64,000 nucleotides of DNA from Gammaproteobacteria bacterium (lineage in GTDB: Bacteria; Pseudomonadota; Gammaproteobacteria; Pseudomonadales; IMCC2047): contig JAJFKB010000010.1 of the NCBI GenBank assembly GCA_021773395.1, positions 124,001-188,000 of the forward strand, read 5' to 3'. Below, piece by piece: positions 25,515 through 34,986 of this stretch. A program made the position numbers and the translations under genes. The notes below the pieces were generated by a model, which saw only the letters and a program-made list of their open reading frames with translations, searched no databases and was not told the DNA's origin. Every line of letters begins with the position of its first letter. The stretch's first letter is position 1.

Positions 25515-26162
25515 TCAGCGTCCCGCCGCATAGTTATCCATAATCACCGGCAACACCTGCTTCATATTCTCTAACTTATGCGGGTTGCGTAGGAAACCAT
25601 GCTGTTCCCCCGCGGGATTAATCAGCATAATGCTCATGCTGTGATCAACCAGATACTCGCCCCCCTCGTCCAGAGGTGCCTTGGCAAACATGCTGTTTAG
25701 ATCACGGGCAAAGGAAAAAACTGCATCCAACTCGCCGGTCACACCGATAAAATCCTGATTGAAGTGAGCCACATACTCTGCGAGTTTAGCCGGCGTGTCT
25801 CTTTCAGGATCAACCGATACCAAAATCGTTTGCATCTCGCCCTCTGCCAAAGTGCCCTGCAACTCGGTGTGTAGCTGATTTAGCAGCGCCATGGTAGTGG
25901 GGCAAACGTCCGGGCAATAAGTATATCCAAAAAACAGCAGGCTCCATTTCCCGTCCAGACGCTTATTATTGAACACCTTCCCCTGATGATCCGTTAACGT
26001 GAAATCCGCCAGCTTCTTGCTATCCTGCTTAATCACAGCACCCAGTTGATATAACTGCTGCGGGGAAAGATCCGGTGTGCGCATCACACGCGCCACCATA
26101 ACCCCAACCATCAGAAATATGATGCCCACCAAGACCACCACTGTTTGCTTCACGTTGGACAT
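25515..26162 (-). CDS. SCO1/SenC copper chaperone for cytochrome c oxidase
   Basis: The 215-residue protein has one N-terminal membrane anchor (~8-27) and a periplasmic thioredoxin-like domain. Copper ligands are the pair in YCPDVCPTT (~78-86) and the later histidine in DHSMSIML (~177). SCO proteins deliver copper to, or reduce, the CuA site of subunit II. The coxB product at 32-33 kb has exactly that site, and this gene closes the same-strand assembly cluster after ctaB. Confidence 0.94.
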   Translation of the reverse strand: MSNVKQTVVVLVGIIFLMVGVMVARVMRTPDLSPQQLYQLGAVIKQDSKKLADFTLTDHQGKVFNNKRLDGKWSLLFFGYTYCPDVCPTTMALLNQLHTELQGTLAEGEMQTILVSVDPERDTPAKLAEYVAHFNQDFIGVTGELDAVFSFARDLNSMFAKAPLDEGGEYLVDHSMSIMLINPAGEQHGFLRNPHKLENMKQVLPVIMDNYAAGR

Positions 26163-26266
26163 ATCAATCCTCTTTCACTTCAATTACCAAATGGAATTAC
26201 CCAAACAGTATCATTCCTGTTACGCAAAGCCATCCTTTAGACTTCTGGAACCCAGCCAATAACTGA

Positions 26267-27157
26267 TTATAAATAGTGGTCTACCAGCATGGCAAAGAAC
26301 AGCGCCATCAGGTAGTAAATGGAATACTTGAAGGTTTTGATCGGCGCATGAGGGTCTGTGCCACGAATCAGCATAATTGCCCAGTAAAGAAACCCCAGAC
26401 CCAACGCTATAGCACTGACGAGGTAAAGCATACCGCTCATGCCGCTTACAAAGGGCATCAGGGTAACCGCAATCATAATGAGTGTGTATAGCAAAATGTG
26501 TAAGGTCGTGTAGCGTTCACCATGAGTAACAGGCAGCATGGGAATATCCACTTTGGCGTACTCTTCCTTGCGGTGAATCGCCAATGCCCAGAAATGTGGT
26601 GGCGTCCAGGCAAAAATGATCAGCACCAACAACAGTGCATCCGGATCCAGGCTATTGGTGACAGAAGTCCAACCCAGCAGTGGCGGCACAGCACCTGAAA
26701 GGCCACCAATGACAATATTCTGGGGCGTCGCTCTTTTTAACCAGCCCGTGTAAATAAAGGCGTAGCCAATCAGAGATGCCAGCGTCAGCCAGGCGGTCAG
26801 AGGATTCACCAGAACCACCAGAATCGCCATACCCGCAACACCGATTACCAGCGCAAAAACAATCGCTTGCTGCAGCGTTACTCGGCCTTGAGCAATAGGC
26901 CGTTTATGTGTACGCGCCATCACCGAATCGACCTGTCGATCTACAATGTGATTGATCGCTGCCGCAGAGCCCGCACCCAGTGCAATACCCAAATTACCAA
27001 AGATGAGCACATCCAACGGCACCATGCCCGGCGTCGCCAGAAACATGCCTATCACAGAGGTAAGTAGCATCAGGGCCACCACTCTTGGCTTGCACATTTC
27101 CAGAAAGTCGCGCCAGCTGGGCGAGCATGTTTGCTGCGAGTCTGTTATTTCTGACAT
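26267..27157 (-). CDS. ctaB: Protohaem IX farnesyltransferase (haem O synthase)
   Basis: The 296-residue polytopic enzyme attaches a farnesyl chain to haem B to make haem O. The UbiA-superfamily aspartate motif is NHIVDRQVDSVMARTHKRP (~69-87), with a second polar loop around HRKEEYAKVDIPMLPV. About nine membrane segments follow. It lies with the cox cluster, but the usual upstream partner ctaA, which converts haem O to haem A, is missing: only 233 bases separate this gene from the next one upstream, and they contain no gene. Confidence 0.96.
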   Translation of the reverse strand: MSEITDSQQTCSPSWRDFLEMCKPRVVALMLLTSVIGMFLATPGMVPLDVLIFGNLGIALGAGSAAAINHIVDRQVDSVMARTHKRPIAQGRVTLQQAIVFALVIGVAGMAILVVLVNPLTAWLTLASLIGYAFIYTGWLKRATPQNIVIGGLSGAVPPLLGWTSVTNSLDPDALLLVLIIFAWTPPHFWALAIHRKEEYAKVDIPMLPVTHGERYTTLHILLYTLIMIAVTLMPFVSGMSGMLYLVSAIALGLGFLYWAIMLIRGTDPHAPIKTFKYSIYYLMALFFAMLVDHYL

Positions 27158-27390
27158 GATGGTTTTAATTCTGCTGTTATTTGTAAGGTCGCGGGAATAC
27201 CAGCACGACTATCAAGTGTTAACACGAAGCCCAAGAGGGACTACAACGCGATATTATCGCTATAGCTCTCGGCAATAGCAAGTTTAAGGACTGTTCAGCG
27301 TTTTATTTACCGTACCATAACCCCTAAAATCCGCTTCGAGGCTGCGTACTGGGAAAATAGAATATAGCAGTTAAAACTCGGCGATCAGTA

Positions 27391-28029
27391 TTAACCAATC
27401 TTTGATACCTTCAACAATCGCTGCAGATCTTCCAGTAGATCTTTGCCGCTTTGCTCTGGACTGTAATACATCATCACATTACCGACGGGGTCTGTAATAA
27501 AAATATAGTTTTCTTTTAGCGCCGCATTTGCATCCAGGTTCTTGTCCAAATAGGCCTTCAGCTGGAATCGATCTGCTGAAACCAGCTTAAGCTGCGGATA
27601 CTTTAACCGATCAGCTTCCTTGAGTCCCGAAGCCTTCTCTATTCCTGCATCCACATAGTAGCGCTCCACGCGATGTGACTCCTTATGCAGAGCAATATTG
27701 ACCTGCCGGGCTTTGTACAAATTAGCCTGACAGGTTTCTAAACAACTGCCACTTGAAACAATAAGCATTGCCCATTTTCCCTCCAGGTCATCAGTGGTAA
27801 TTATCCGCCCGTTAATATCGCTTAAATTGAGCTCATTAAAGTCTAGAGGAGGCAGTATCAATGTGCCATGATTGGTTCGCGCTGAAGGCACCAGGACATG
27901 ATTAAAATACATATAGGAAGCTAGAACCATGGGCACCAAGGCAATAGCGAATATGGACAGCAGAGTAAAACGACTTTTTGTTTTGGTTTTTTCAAGCATT
28001 GGATTTTCTTGGCTATTTGGGGTCATCAT
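27391..28029 (-). CDS. Membrane-anchored SCO/thioredoxin-like protein of the oxidase cluster
   Basis: About 212 residues from the chosen start. One membrane helix (~24-42) is followed by a periplasmic domain with GKWAMLIVSSGSCLETCQ, in which CLETC has the SCO-like Cys-x3-Cys spacing, and a C-terminal stretch with FITDPVGNVMMYY like the end of SCO/redoxin folds. Homologues sit between surf1 and ctaA in Pseudomonas cox clusters and are annotated only as hypothetical. A role in copper or thiol handling during CuA assembly is likely but inferred. ATG 28029 overlaps the end of surf1 by 17 bases, with GGAT upstream; ATG 27999 is the alternative. Confidence 0.75.
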   Translation of the reverse strand: MMTPNSQENPMLEKTKTKSRFTLLSIFAIALVPMVLASYMYFNHVLVPSARTNHGTLILPPLDFNELNLSDINGRIITTDDLEGKWAMLIVSSGSCLETCQANLYKARQVNIALHKESHRVERYYVDAGIEKASGLKEADRLKYPQLKLVSADRFQLKAYLDKNLDANAALKENYIFITDPVGNVMMYYSPEQSGKDLLEDLQRLLKVSKIG

Positions 28030-28804
28030 CTTTGATCCGCTTAAAGGTGACATAAACATAAAGAATGGTCAGTGCAAGCGCCATGGAAAACCATTGCAGC
28101 GCGTAACCAAGGTGTTTGGCGGGACTCATATTAATAGGGTGCCAAATCATCTGTAACAGCCCCGGACTGCCTCCGACCAAGCGCAATATAAAGGGCGCCG
28201 AGTCAACACCAGTATCCTCTCGGTAACGCGCACTCATGCGCTCAAGATCAGCAGCTTGAACCACTTCCGGCCAGACACCCCGATACGGCTCTTCAGCAAG
28301 CACGAAGGCCTCACCGGGTGGAATATCAATCCCCGCCACAATACGCTGCCGGGATAACACAGGGGGCACCGGCGGTAACTGCTCACGACTGCCCCCCAAG
28401 GAGATCCAACCACGGTTAATCCAGACATAATCGATGACTGTATCGGCTTTACCAGGGCTCTGCATGAACACCGGTTCGCTGAGTTCAAAAGGACTAATTA
28501 CTTCATAGCCCACTTGCCCCTGATAGATCTTATTGTCCAGTAAAACCAAGCGCTCATTATCAAATTCGCCCGTCAAAAAAACCTGCACATAAGCCCGATC
28601 CGTTAGCAACAGGGCTTTGTCTAATGATATGGGACTGGCCAGCATTCGTTCATGGTATTCCTGCTCCAGCTGCTTTTTTTCTTCGGCTCTTTCAATTTGC
28701 CAAAAACCAAAGCGCAACAGCACCGGCATCAACAGCACATAAAACAAGGCTATTTTCCAATTGAGTTCAATTTTGAATCTTAGACCGGCAAAATTAATCG
28801 ACAT
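28013..28804 (-). CDS. SURF1 family oxidase assembly protein
   Basis: The 263-residue protein has the SURF1 plan: an N-terminal membrane helix ending in LRFGFWQIERAEEKK (~29-43), a periplasmic domain with VWINRGWISL (~130-139), and a C-terminal helix after HLGYALQWFSMALAL. SURF1 helps haem A insertion into subunit I of aa3 oxidases. Its presence therefore implies that the cell makes haem A, although ctaA is not in this cluster. Confidence 0.93.
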   Translation of the reverse strand: MSINFAGLRFKIELNWKIALFYVLLMPVLLRFGFWQIERAEEKKQLEQEYHERMLASPISLDKALLLTDRAYVQVFLTGEFDNERLVLLDNKIYQGQVGYEVISPFELSEPVFMQSPGKADTVIDYVWINRGWISLGGSREQLPPVPPVLSRQRIVAGIDIPPGEAFVLAEEPYRGVWPEVVQAADLERMSARYREDTGVDSAPFILRLVGGSPGLLQMIWHPINMSPAKHLGYALQWFSMALALTILYVYVTFKRIKDDDPK

Positions 28805-28902
28805 CTACTAAATCCGTTACTACTGCGACACACGTATGCTGCACACTCGCTTTTCAGATATACTCAAAAACCTTCCCCTGAATCATAACTAAGGTGATTT
28901 CC

Positions 28903-29115
28903 ATGTGGCTAAAGCCTACCATTATAGTTCTGTTTATCGGAATTCTTGCCAGCCTGGCTTACAGCGCATTCTTTTTGCTAATGGATAAGGGTAAATCAGA
29001 CCGCACCAGAAAGGCATTAGGGGTCAGAGTGATACTCGCAATATTGCTACTTGCCTGTGTCACCTATGGATTATGGACGGGCGACCTTAACCTTAATGCG
29101 CCCTGGCAACGATAA
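28903..29115 (+). CDS. DUF2909 twin-transmembrane protein
   Basis: The 70-residue protein consists of two membrane helices (~4-26 and ~43-61) joined by a basic loop (DKGKSDRTRKALGVR). This is the DUF2909 family, which sits in cox clusters of Pseudomonadales, usually as here transcribed opposite to the oxidase genes, between coxC and surf1. Function unknown; a small assembly factor is plausible. ATG 28903 is chosen because AGGTG lies six bases upstream; a GTG three codons earlier is possible. Confidence 0.82.
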   Translation: MWLKPTIIVLFIGILASLAYSAFFLLMDKGKSDRTRKALGVRVILAILLLACVTYGLWTGDLNLNAPWQR

Positions 29116-29198
29116 TTACGACACCGCCTGAGGCACTTCTGAACCACATTCTGTTCCAGTGGCACCGCACCTCAGGCTAAAAATGATCAGCTTCCTTC

Positions 29199-30095
29199 CT
29201 ATAAGATGTAGACGAATAAAAACAAACCCACCCACACCACATCAACAAAGTGCCAATACCAGGACGCCGCTTCAAAACCGAAGTGATCGTCGGGTTTAAA
29301 GTGCCCTTTCAGCACCCGTAGCAGCATGATGGTGAGCATGATGCCACCAATCGTCACATGCGCACCGTGAAAGCCGGTTAGCATAAAGAAAGTCGAACCG
29401 TAAATACCTGAGTTAAGCGTCAGCCCTAAATGGTTGTATGCTTCCGCGTATTCATAAATCTGCAACGCAAGAAAAGTAAAACCCAGCGCAACTGTAACAA
29501 ATAACCAGAGCTTAAGCCCCGCCCGGTTTTCTTTCTTTAACGCCGTATGCGCAAAGTGCACCGTGACACTCGAACTCAGTAGCAGGATAGTGTTCCAGAG
29601 AGGGATATGCCACGGATCAACCAGCGCCTTGGGCGTCGTAAAATTTGTAGCATCAGGCATATTTACCAAGGGCCAGGTTGCTTGGAACTGCGGCCACAAC
29701 ATATTGGATATGCCCTTTTCACCCTCCCCTCCCAGCCATGGGACAGCAAAGTTACGCACATAGTAGAGCGCGCCAAAAAATGCAGCAAAGAACATCACTT
29801 CTGAAAAGATAAACCAGCTCATTCCCCAAACAAAAGATCTGTTGAGCTGGTCGCTGTACATACCGGCATGATTTTCCTTGATTACCTTTGAAAACCAGTT
29901 AAACATGGTACCGGCAATGATCAAAGCACCTGCATAAAATATCCAGTGTGCTAATGAGTCCGCTCGTCCGGCACTCATATCATTTAGCATGGAGCCCGCA
30001 CCAAAAACGGTAACCGCAAGCCCAATAGCCATTACAATCGGCAATTTGCTCTGCTCAGGCACATAGTAGGTTTGATAGGAGCTATCTGATGACAT
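29199..30095 (-). CDS. coxC: Cytochrome c oxidase subunit III
   Basis: The 298-residue protein has seven membrane helices of the COX3 family, with EVMFFAAFFGALYYVRN, the core FHGAHVTIGG and the C-terminal WYWHFVDVVWVGLFLFVYIL (last 20 residues). A long loop between the early helices (VPWLGGEGEKGISNMLWP) is typical of bacterial aa3 subunit III. It follows ctaG by 41 bases in the coxB-coxA-ctaG-coxC run. Confidence 0.96.
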   Translation of the reverse strand: MSSDSSYQTYYVPEQSKLPIVMAIGLAVTVFGAGSMLNDMSAGRADSLAHWIFYAGALIIAGTMFNWFSKVIKENHAGMYSDQLNRSFVWGMSWFIFSEVMFFAAFFGALYYVRNFAVPWLGGEGEKGISNMLWPQFQATWPLVNMPDATNFTTPKALVDPWHIPLWNTILLLSSSVTVHFAHTALKKENRAGLKLWLFVTVALGFTFLALQIYEYAEAYNHLGLTLNSGIYGSTFFMLTGFHGAHVTIGGIMLTIMLLRVLKGHFKPDDHFGFEAASWYWHFVDVVWVGLFLFVYIL

Positions 30096-30136
30096 TATTG
30101 TTCTCCGTCTCGTATAGGTTCACTCATCCAGTGCCA

Positions 30137-30670
30137 TTAGTTCGCCGCTACTTCCGGCAAACTAAAAAGCGTATAGGAGAGTGTCAATTTACTCATTCGT
30201 TCTGGAATCTCTTTCGCAACAAAAAACCTTAGGGGCATATCAATTGATTCGCCAGGTTCCAGTGTCTGTTGATTAAAGCAAAAGCATTCCGTTTTATTAA
30301 AATATTCAGTTGCCGAGAAAGGGGAAAGGCTGGGTACCGCCTGGGCACTCATGGTTCGATCAGTGGTGTTGGTCGCCACAAAGAAGGCCTCATTAATCTC
30401 TCCGGGACGTACCTTGACCACAGCTTCCTTTGCACGGAATTCCCAGGGCATCTGTGCGTTTTTGCTGGTGGTAAACTGCACCGTGATCCATCTGTCCTGA
30501 TCGACCTCAATTGTTTCAACAAGCTCATAGCGCCCGCCCGTTTTACCATTTAAGCCTGTAATGTTACAAATGACGTCATATAGAGGCACCAGGGCAAAAC
30601 CGAAACAGAACATGCCAAACACAATAGCCAACAGTTTAATAATAATTCTATTGTTCGCTTGGTTTGGCAT
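30137..30670 (-). CDS. ctaG: Cytochrome c oxidase assembly protein CtaG/Cox11
   Basis: The 177-residue protein has one N-terminal membrane helix (~9-29) and a periplasmic immunoglobulin-like domain. The copper ligands are in the diagnostic ECFCFNQQ motif (~130-137). Cox11 delivers copper to the CuB site of subunit I. Genes for CuA (sco1) and CuB (ctaG) metallation are thus both present in this cluster. Confidence 0.96.
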   Translation of the reverse strand: MPNQANNRIIIKLLAIVFGMFCFGFALVPLYDVICNITGLNGKTGGRYELVETIEVDQDRWITVQFTTSKNAQMPWEFRAKEAVVKVRPGEINEAFFVATNTTDRTMSAQAVPSLSPFSATEYFNKTECFCFNQQTLEPGESIDMPLRFFVAKEIPERMSKLTLSYTLFSLPEVAAN

Positions 30671-30693
30671 GTCTATATCCCTTTCCTACGCTC

Positions 30694-32277
30694 TTACTTC
30701 ACTTCCGGCGGTGTGCTAAAGGTATGATAGGGCGCTGGCGAGGGTATCGACCACTCCAGCCCTTCTGCGCTCTCCCAAACCTGTTGCGATGCCGGTTTAC
30801 CACTGCGAATTGCGTTGATCACAATGTACAGGAACAACAACTGGGTCGCACCAAACATAAAGCCACCAATGGATGATATCTGGTTAAAGTCGGCAAACTG
30901 CAATGCATAATCCGGTATTCGTCGCGGCATACCTGCCAGCCCCACAAAGTGCATAGGAAAAAATGTCAAATTCATGCCGACAAAAGACAACCAAAAGTGA
31001 CATTTACCCAAAGTTTCGTTATACATGTTGCCGCACCATTTGGGCAGCCAGTAATAGACCCCGGCCATGATGCCAAAGATCGCCCCAGGCACCAGCACAT
31101 AATGAAAATGCGCCACCACAAAGTAGGTATCGTGATACTGGAAATCCGCTGGTGCAATCGCCAACATTAATCCGGAAAATCCACCGATGGTGAAGAGTAC
31201 CACGAAGGAAGTGGCGAACAGCATCGGGGTTTCAAAGGTCAGTGAACCTCTGAACATGGTGGTCACCCAGTTAAATACCTTAACGCCAGTTGGCACCGCA
31301 ATCAGCATGGTCGCGTACATGAAAAACAGCTCTCCCGCCAATGGCATGCCGACTGTAAACATGTGGTGCGCCCACACAATAAACGACAGAAACGCAATAG
31401 ATGAGGTGGCATATACCATAGAGGTATAGCCGAACAGACGTTTACGGCTGAATGTGGGAATGATTTGCGATACCACACCGAACGCAGGCAAAATCATGAT
31501 ATAGACTTCAGGATGTCCAAAAAACCAGAACACATGCTGGAACAGGACCGGATCACCACCACCAGCAGCACTAAAAAAGCTGGTACCAAAATGAATATCC
31601 ATCAGCATCATGGTGACCACACCTGCCAACACCGGCATCACAGCAATCAACAGGTAGGCCGTAATTAACCAGGTCCAGACAAACAGTGGCATCTTCATCA
31701 AGGTCATGCCCGGAGCGCGCATATTCAGTATGGTAGCGACAATATTAATCGCGCCCATAATGGATGAGGCACCTATGATGTGCACACCAAAAATAAAGAA
31801 AGTAACCGTATCCGGCGCATAAGTGGTGGATAATGGTGCGTAAAAGGTCCAGCCAAAATTAGGTGCACCACCTTCCATAAACAAGGTAGATAACAACAAG
31901 GTAAAGGCAAATGGCAAAATCCAGAAACTCAGATTATTCATTCTGGGCAAAGCCATATCTGGTGCACCAACCATCATAGGCACCATCCAGTTAGCCAACC
32001 CGACAAACGCCGGCATCACCGCACCAAACACCATGATTAAACCATGCATGGTGGTCATCTGATTAAAAAATTCGGGCGCTACGATTTGCAGACCAGGCTG
32101 AAATAACTCAGCTCTGATGACCATCGCCATACTGCCACCCACTAAAAACATGATAAAACTAAACCAAAGGTAAAGCGTACCAATATCTTTATGGTTAGTT
32201 GTGTACACCCACCTTTGCCAGCCCTTTGCCGGGCCGTGATGATGATTGTGATCGTGTGTCTCTATAACTGCGCTCAT
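30694..32277 (-). CDS. coxA: Cytochrome c oxidase subunit I (aa3-type)
   Basis: The 527-residue haem-copper oxidase core has twelve membrane helices. Visible landmarks are the haem a ligand in TTMHGLIMVFG, the Tyr-His crosslink region FFGHPEVYIMILP, the CuB histidine pair in VWAHHMFTVG, the K-channel region, and the haem a3/a ligands in YFVVAHFHYVLV. The E of GHPEVY marks an A-type oxidase. The N-terminal HDHNHHHG segment is cytoplasmic and unusual but common in this lineage. It follows coxB by 14 bases. Confidence 0.97.
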   Translation of the reverse strand: MSAVIETHDHNHHHGPAKGWQRWVYTTNHKDIGTLYLWFSFIMFLVGGSMAMVIRAELFQPGLQIVAPEFFNQMTTMHGLIMVFGAVMPAFVGLANWMVPMMVGAPDMALPRMNNLSFWILPFAFTLLLSTLFMEGGAPNFGWTFYAPLSTTYAPDTVTFFIFGVHIIGASSIMGAINIVATILNMRAPGMTLMKMPLFVWTWLITAYLLIAVMPVLAGVVTMMLMDIHFGTSFFSAAGGGDPVLFQHVFWFFGHPEVYIMILPAFGVVSQIIPTFSRKRLFGYTSMVYATSSIAFLSFIVWAHHMFTVGMPLAGELFFMYATMLIAVPTGVKVFNWVTTMFRGSLTFETPMLFATSFVVLFTIGGFSGLMLAIAPADFQYHDTYFVVAHFHYVLVPGAIFGIMAGVYYWLPKWCGNMYNETLGKCHFWLSFVGMNLTFFPMHFVGLAGMPRRIPDYALQFADFNQISSIGGFMFGATQLLFLYIVINAIRSGKPASQQVWESAEGLEWSIPSPAPYHTFSTPPEVK

Positions 32278-32291
32278 CTCTCAGACCCCCC

Positions 32292-33428
32292 TCATTGTGC
32301 TGCTTTGATTTTGGCAATTTCTGCGGGCTGAATTAAATCGCCCGTATCATTGCCCCAAGCGTTACGTTCGTAGGTGATTACTGCGGCCAAATCAACCTCA
32401 TTTAACTGCGCGCCAAAAGCTGCCATATAGGTTCCCGGTCTTCCGTTGAGAACCACATCGACATGAGCGCTTTTATCACCGACAGCAATCGCACTTCCCT
32501 TGAGTCCAGGGAATTGGGGAGGAATACCTGTACCGTCTGAGTTATGACAAGCGGCACAGTAGGTTGCGTAAGTCTTTTCGCCCCGCTCCATCAAATCTTC
32601 CATGCTCCAAACCTTGTCCTTCAAACCGCTTTCCTGTTGGGCTGCAGCCTTTCTTTCATCAACCCAGGTTTGATAATCTGCCTTTTCCTTTGCAACCACT
32701 ACAACAGGCATAAAGCCATGATCCTTACCGCATAATTCTGCACACTGCCCACGATAAGTTCCTGGCTCTTCAATAATAGTCCAGGCCTCATTGACGAATC
32801 CTGGGATCGCGTCTTTCTTCACCGCTATCGCAGGTACCCACCAGGAGTGGATAACATCATTGGCGGTCACCAGAAAACGAACTTTGGTATTGATCGGAAT
32901 GACCAAAGGCTCATCAACCTCCAGAAGATAGTTTTCACCCTTGGGCGCCTTATTGTGAATTTCGTCACTGGGTGTACTCAGATTACTGAAAAACCCAAAA
33001 CCATCATTGAGATAATCATAATGCCACTTCCACTGGTATCCGGTGATTTTAATATCGATCTCGGATTCCTTGGTATCGTAGATTTTGATTAAGGATTTGG
33101 TCGCTGGAACTGCCATGGCTATCAATATGACAAATGGAATGGTAGTCCATATAAGCTCAACAAAAGTGCTTTCATGAAACTGGGCCGGTTGCGCACCCTT
33201 TGATTTTCGATGTGCAAACACAGACCAGAACATCACACCAAAAACCAGAATTCCAATAACTACACAGATCCAAAATATAATCATATGCAGATCGTAAATT
33301 TCTCGGCTAATGGCAGTGACGCCTGGCGTCATGTTGACTTCCCATTTTGCCCAGGCAGTGGCACTTGAGAGCAACAGCGTACCCAGGACGAGCCTGAGCC
33401 AGGGCATCGTTTTTAACGGCATCCCCAT
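32292..33428 (-). CDS. coxB: Cytochrome c oxidase subunit II with fused cytochrome c domain
   Basis: The 378-residue protein has a signal sequence (~1-27), two membrane helices, a cupredoxin domain with the CuA motif CAELCGKDHGFMPV (~236-249) and a C-terminal cytochrome c domain with CAACHNS (~300). This caa3-like fusion lets the oxidase take electrons through its own haem c, possibly from the cytochrome c4 encoded at 16 kb. It heads the oxidase operon. The 232-base gap upstream, shared with the divergent MATE gene, has a 19-base palindrome. Confidence 0.96.
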   Translation of the reverse strand: MGMPLKTMPWLRLVLGTLLLSSATAWAKWEVNMTPGVTAISREIYDLHMIIFWICVVIGILVFGVMFWSVFAHRKSKGAQPAQFHESTFVELIWTTIPFVILIAMAVPATKSLIKIYDTKESEIDIKITGYQWKWHYDYLNDGFGFFSNLSTPSDEIHNKAPKGENYLLEVDEPLVIPINTKVRFLVTANDVIHSWWVPAIAVKKDAIPGFVNEAWTIIEEPGTYRGQCAELCGKDHGFMPVVVVAKEKADYQTWVDERKAAAQQESGLKDKVWSMEDLMERGEKTYATYCAACHNSDGTGIPPQFPGLKGSAIAVGDKSAHVDVVLNGRPGTYMAAFGAQLNEVDLAAVITYERNAWGNDTGDLIQPAEIAKIKAAQ

Positions 33429-33542
33429 GTCTCCTAACTTTTTATCTTTATAAAATTACAGAGGATACATTGGAACCGCCGAAACAGCGGAACTCATCAT
33501 ATCCACCTATCCCCTTGAAGCAGCCAGTTGAGCACTGGCAAA

Positions 33543-33561
33543 AAAATAGTACAACTATTTT
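33543..33561. promoter_or_regulatory. 19-base palindrome between coxB and MATE gene
   Basis: AAAATAGT and its exact reverse complement ACTATTTT flank a 3-base centre (ACA). The symmetry and place in the divergent promoter suggest an operator. I cannot name the regulator. The rest of this 232-base spacer has no gene. Confidence 0.5.
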
Positions 33562-33660
33562 AAGTTTGAAGCAACGCACTGGCCTGTGTTATTAAAGCTC
33601 ATGGCTTCAAAAGCACCCAGACAGACCCCCAACTACCACCTCTAATCAGGGACAGTACAA

Positions 33661-34983
33661 TTGGCACGATTGAGCTTCCATCAGCAGATATTGCAGTACT
33701 CCTGGCCAATGATTCTTTCCAACCTGACCATTCCATTGCTCGGCGTTGTTGATACGGCTATTTTAGGACACCTATCCGACGCTACCTATCTGGGAGCAGT
33801 TGCTTTAGGCGCCATTATTTTTGATATGCTTTTTTGGGCATTCGGTTTTTTACGCATGGGAACCACCGCATTAAGCGCACAGGCCTATGGCGCTGCCAAT
33901 TATTATGAAACACTGGCCATACTGTATAAATCATTGCTGCTAGCCGTCATCATCGGTTGTTTGCTGGTTTTACTACAGAAACCACTGCTCGATCTGGCTT
34001 TCTGGTACATGGCTCCGACACCGCGAGTAGAAGAATTCTCAAGACTGTACTGCGATATACGCATATATGCGGCGCCCGCCGCCCTATGCGATTATGTTAT
34101 TATTGGTTGGCTGCTGAGTGTCGGCAAACCACGAAAAGTGTTAGTGGTTGTACTGATTACTAATCTGACCAATTTGATACTGGACTACTGGCTGGTTGTT
34201 CAGATGGGTATGCTGACAGATGGCGTAGCCTTGGGATCACTGATCTCCAGCCTTATCGGTATGATTGTCGGTTTGTATCTAGTGTCACAGGCAACTGCCG
34301 ATTTCGCACCCAAATTCAACCTGAAATCACTCTATCAATTTTCTGGATACCTCAAACTACTGCAGGTAAACCGTTATCTATTCGTACGTACACTTTGCCT
34401 GCTGTTTTCCTTTTCCTTCTTCTATGCGCAAAGCGCCCAGCAGACAACCGCAACCCTGAGCGCCAACTCGATCATCATGACAATGCTGATGGTCTTCGCT
34501 TATGGTGCGGACGGATTTGCCAACGCGGCAGAAGTACTCATCGGTAAATCAATCGGCGCAAAACGTCTGGATCATTTTTACTCTGCGAGCCGCGCTGCTA
34601 CCTTCTGGTTTTTTGTGGTCAGCACGGTTTATGTGGCCATTGCAGCCACATTGGACAGAAACATTATTGGGCTGCTAACAGATATTGAACCCGTCATTCA
34701 GGAAACCCTGGTTTTTTGGCCATGGCTGCTAGTGCTGCCTTTCGTCGCGAGTTGGAACTTTATGCTAGACGGTATTTTTCTGGGTGCCGGAAAAGCACGG
34801 GCAATGCAGTACTGCATGTTGGTTGCTTCTCTATTTGTTTTTTTACCCAGCTGGTATCTGGCGCGCTCTCTTGGCAACCATGGTTTGTGGCTAGCGTTCT
34901 GTTTTTTTCATGCCGCACGAACCATTTCAATGGCAATGGTCTATTATTACTACAGCAAATATCACCTATGGATTAAGGAATAA
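33661..34983 (+). CDS. MATE family efflux transporter (DinF/NorM-like)
   Basis: The 440-residue inner-membrane protein has twelve predicted helices. The N-terminus (SWPMILSNLTIPLLGVVDTA) and GFLRMGTTALSAQAYGA are characteristic of the DinF branch of MATE antiporters, which expel cationic drugs or metabolites in exchange for sodium or protons. The chosen start is TTG 33661, which gives the standard family N-terminus; no ATG fits as well. It is followed three bases later by a TraB/GumN gene, so the two form an operon. Confidence 0.93.
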   Translation: MARLSFHQQILQYSWPMILSNLTIPLLGVVDTAILGHLSDATYLGAVALGAIIFDMLFWAFGFLRMGTTALSAQAYGAANYYETLAILYKSLLLAVIIGCLLVLLQKPLLDLAFWYMAPTPRVEEFSRLYCDIRIYAAPAALCDYVIIGWLLSVGKPRKVLVVVLITNLTNLILDYWLVVQMGMLTDGVALGSLISSLIGMIVGLYLVSQATADFAPKFNLKSLYQFSGYLKLLQVNRYLFVRTLCLLFSFSFFYAQSAQQTTATLSANSIIMTMLMVFAYGADGFANAAEVLIGKSIGAKRLDHFYSASRAATFWFFVVSTVYVAIAATLDRNIIGLLTDIEPVIQETLVFWPWLLVLPFVASWNFMLDGIFLGAGKARAMQYCMLVASLFVFLPSWYLARSLGNHGLWLAFCFFHAARTISMAMVYYYYSKYHLWIKE

Positions 34984-34986
34984 AGA

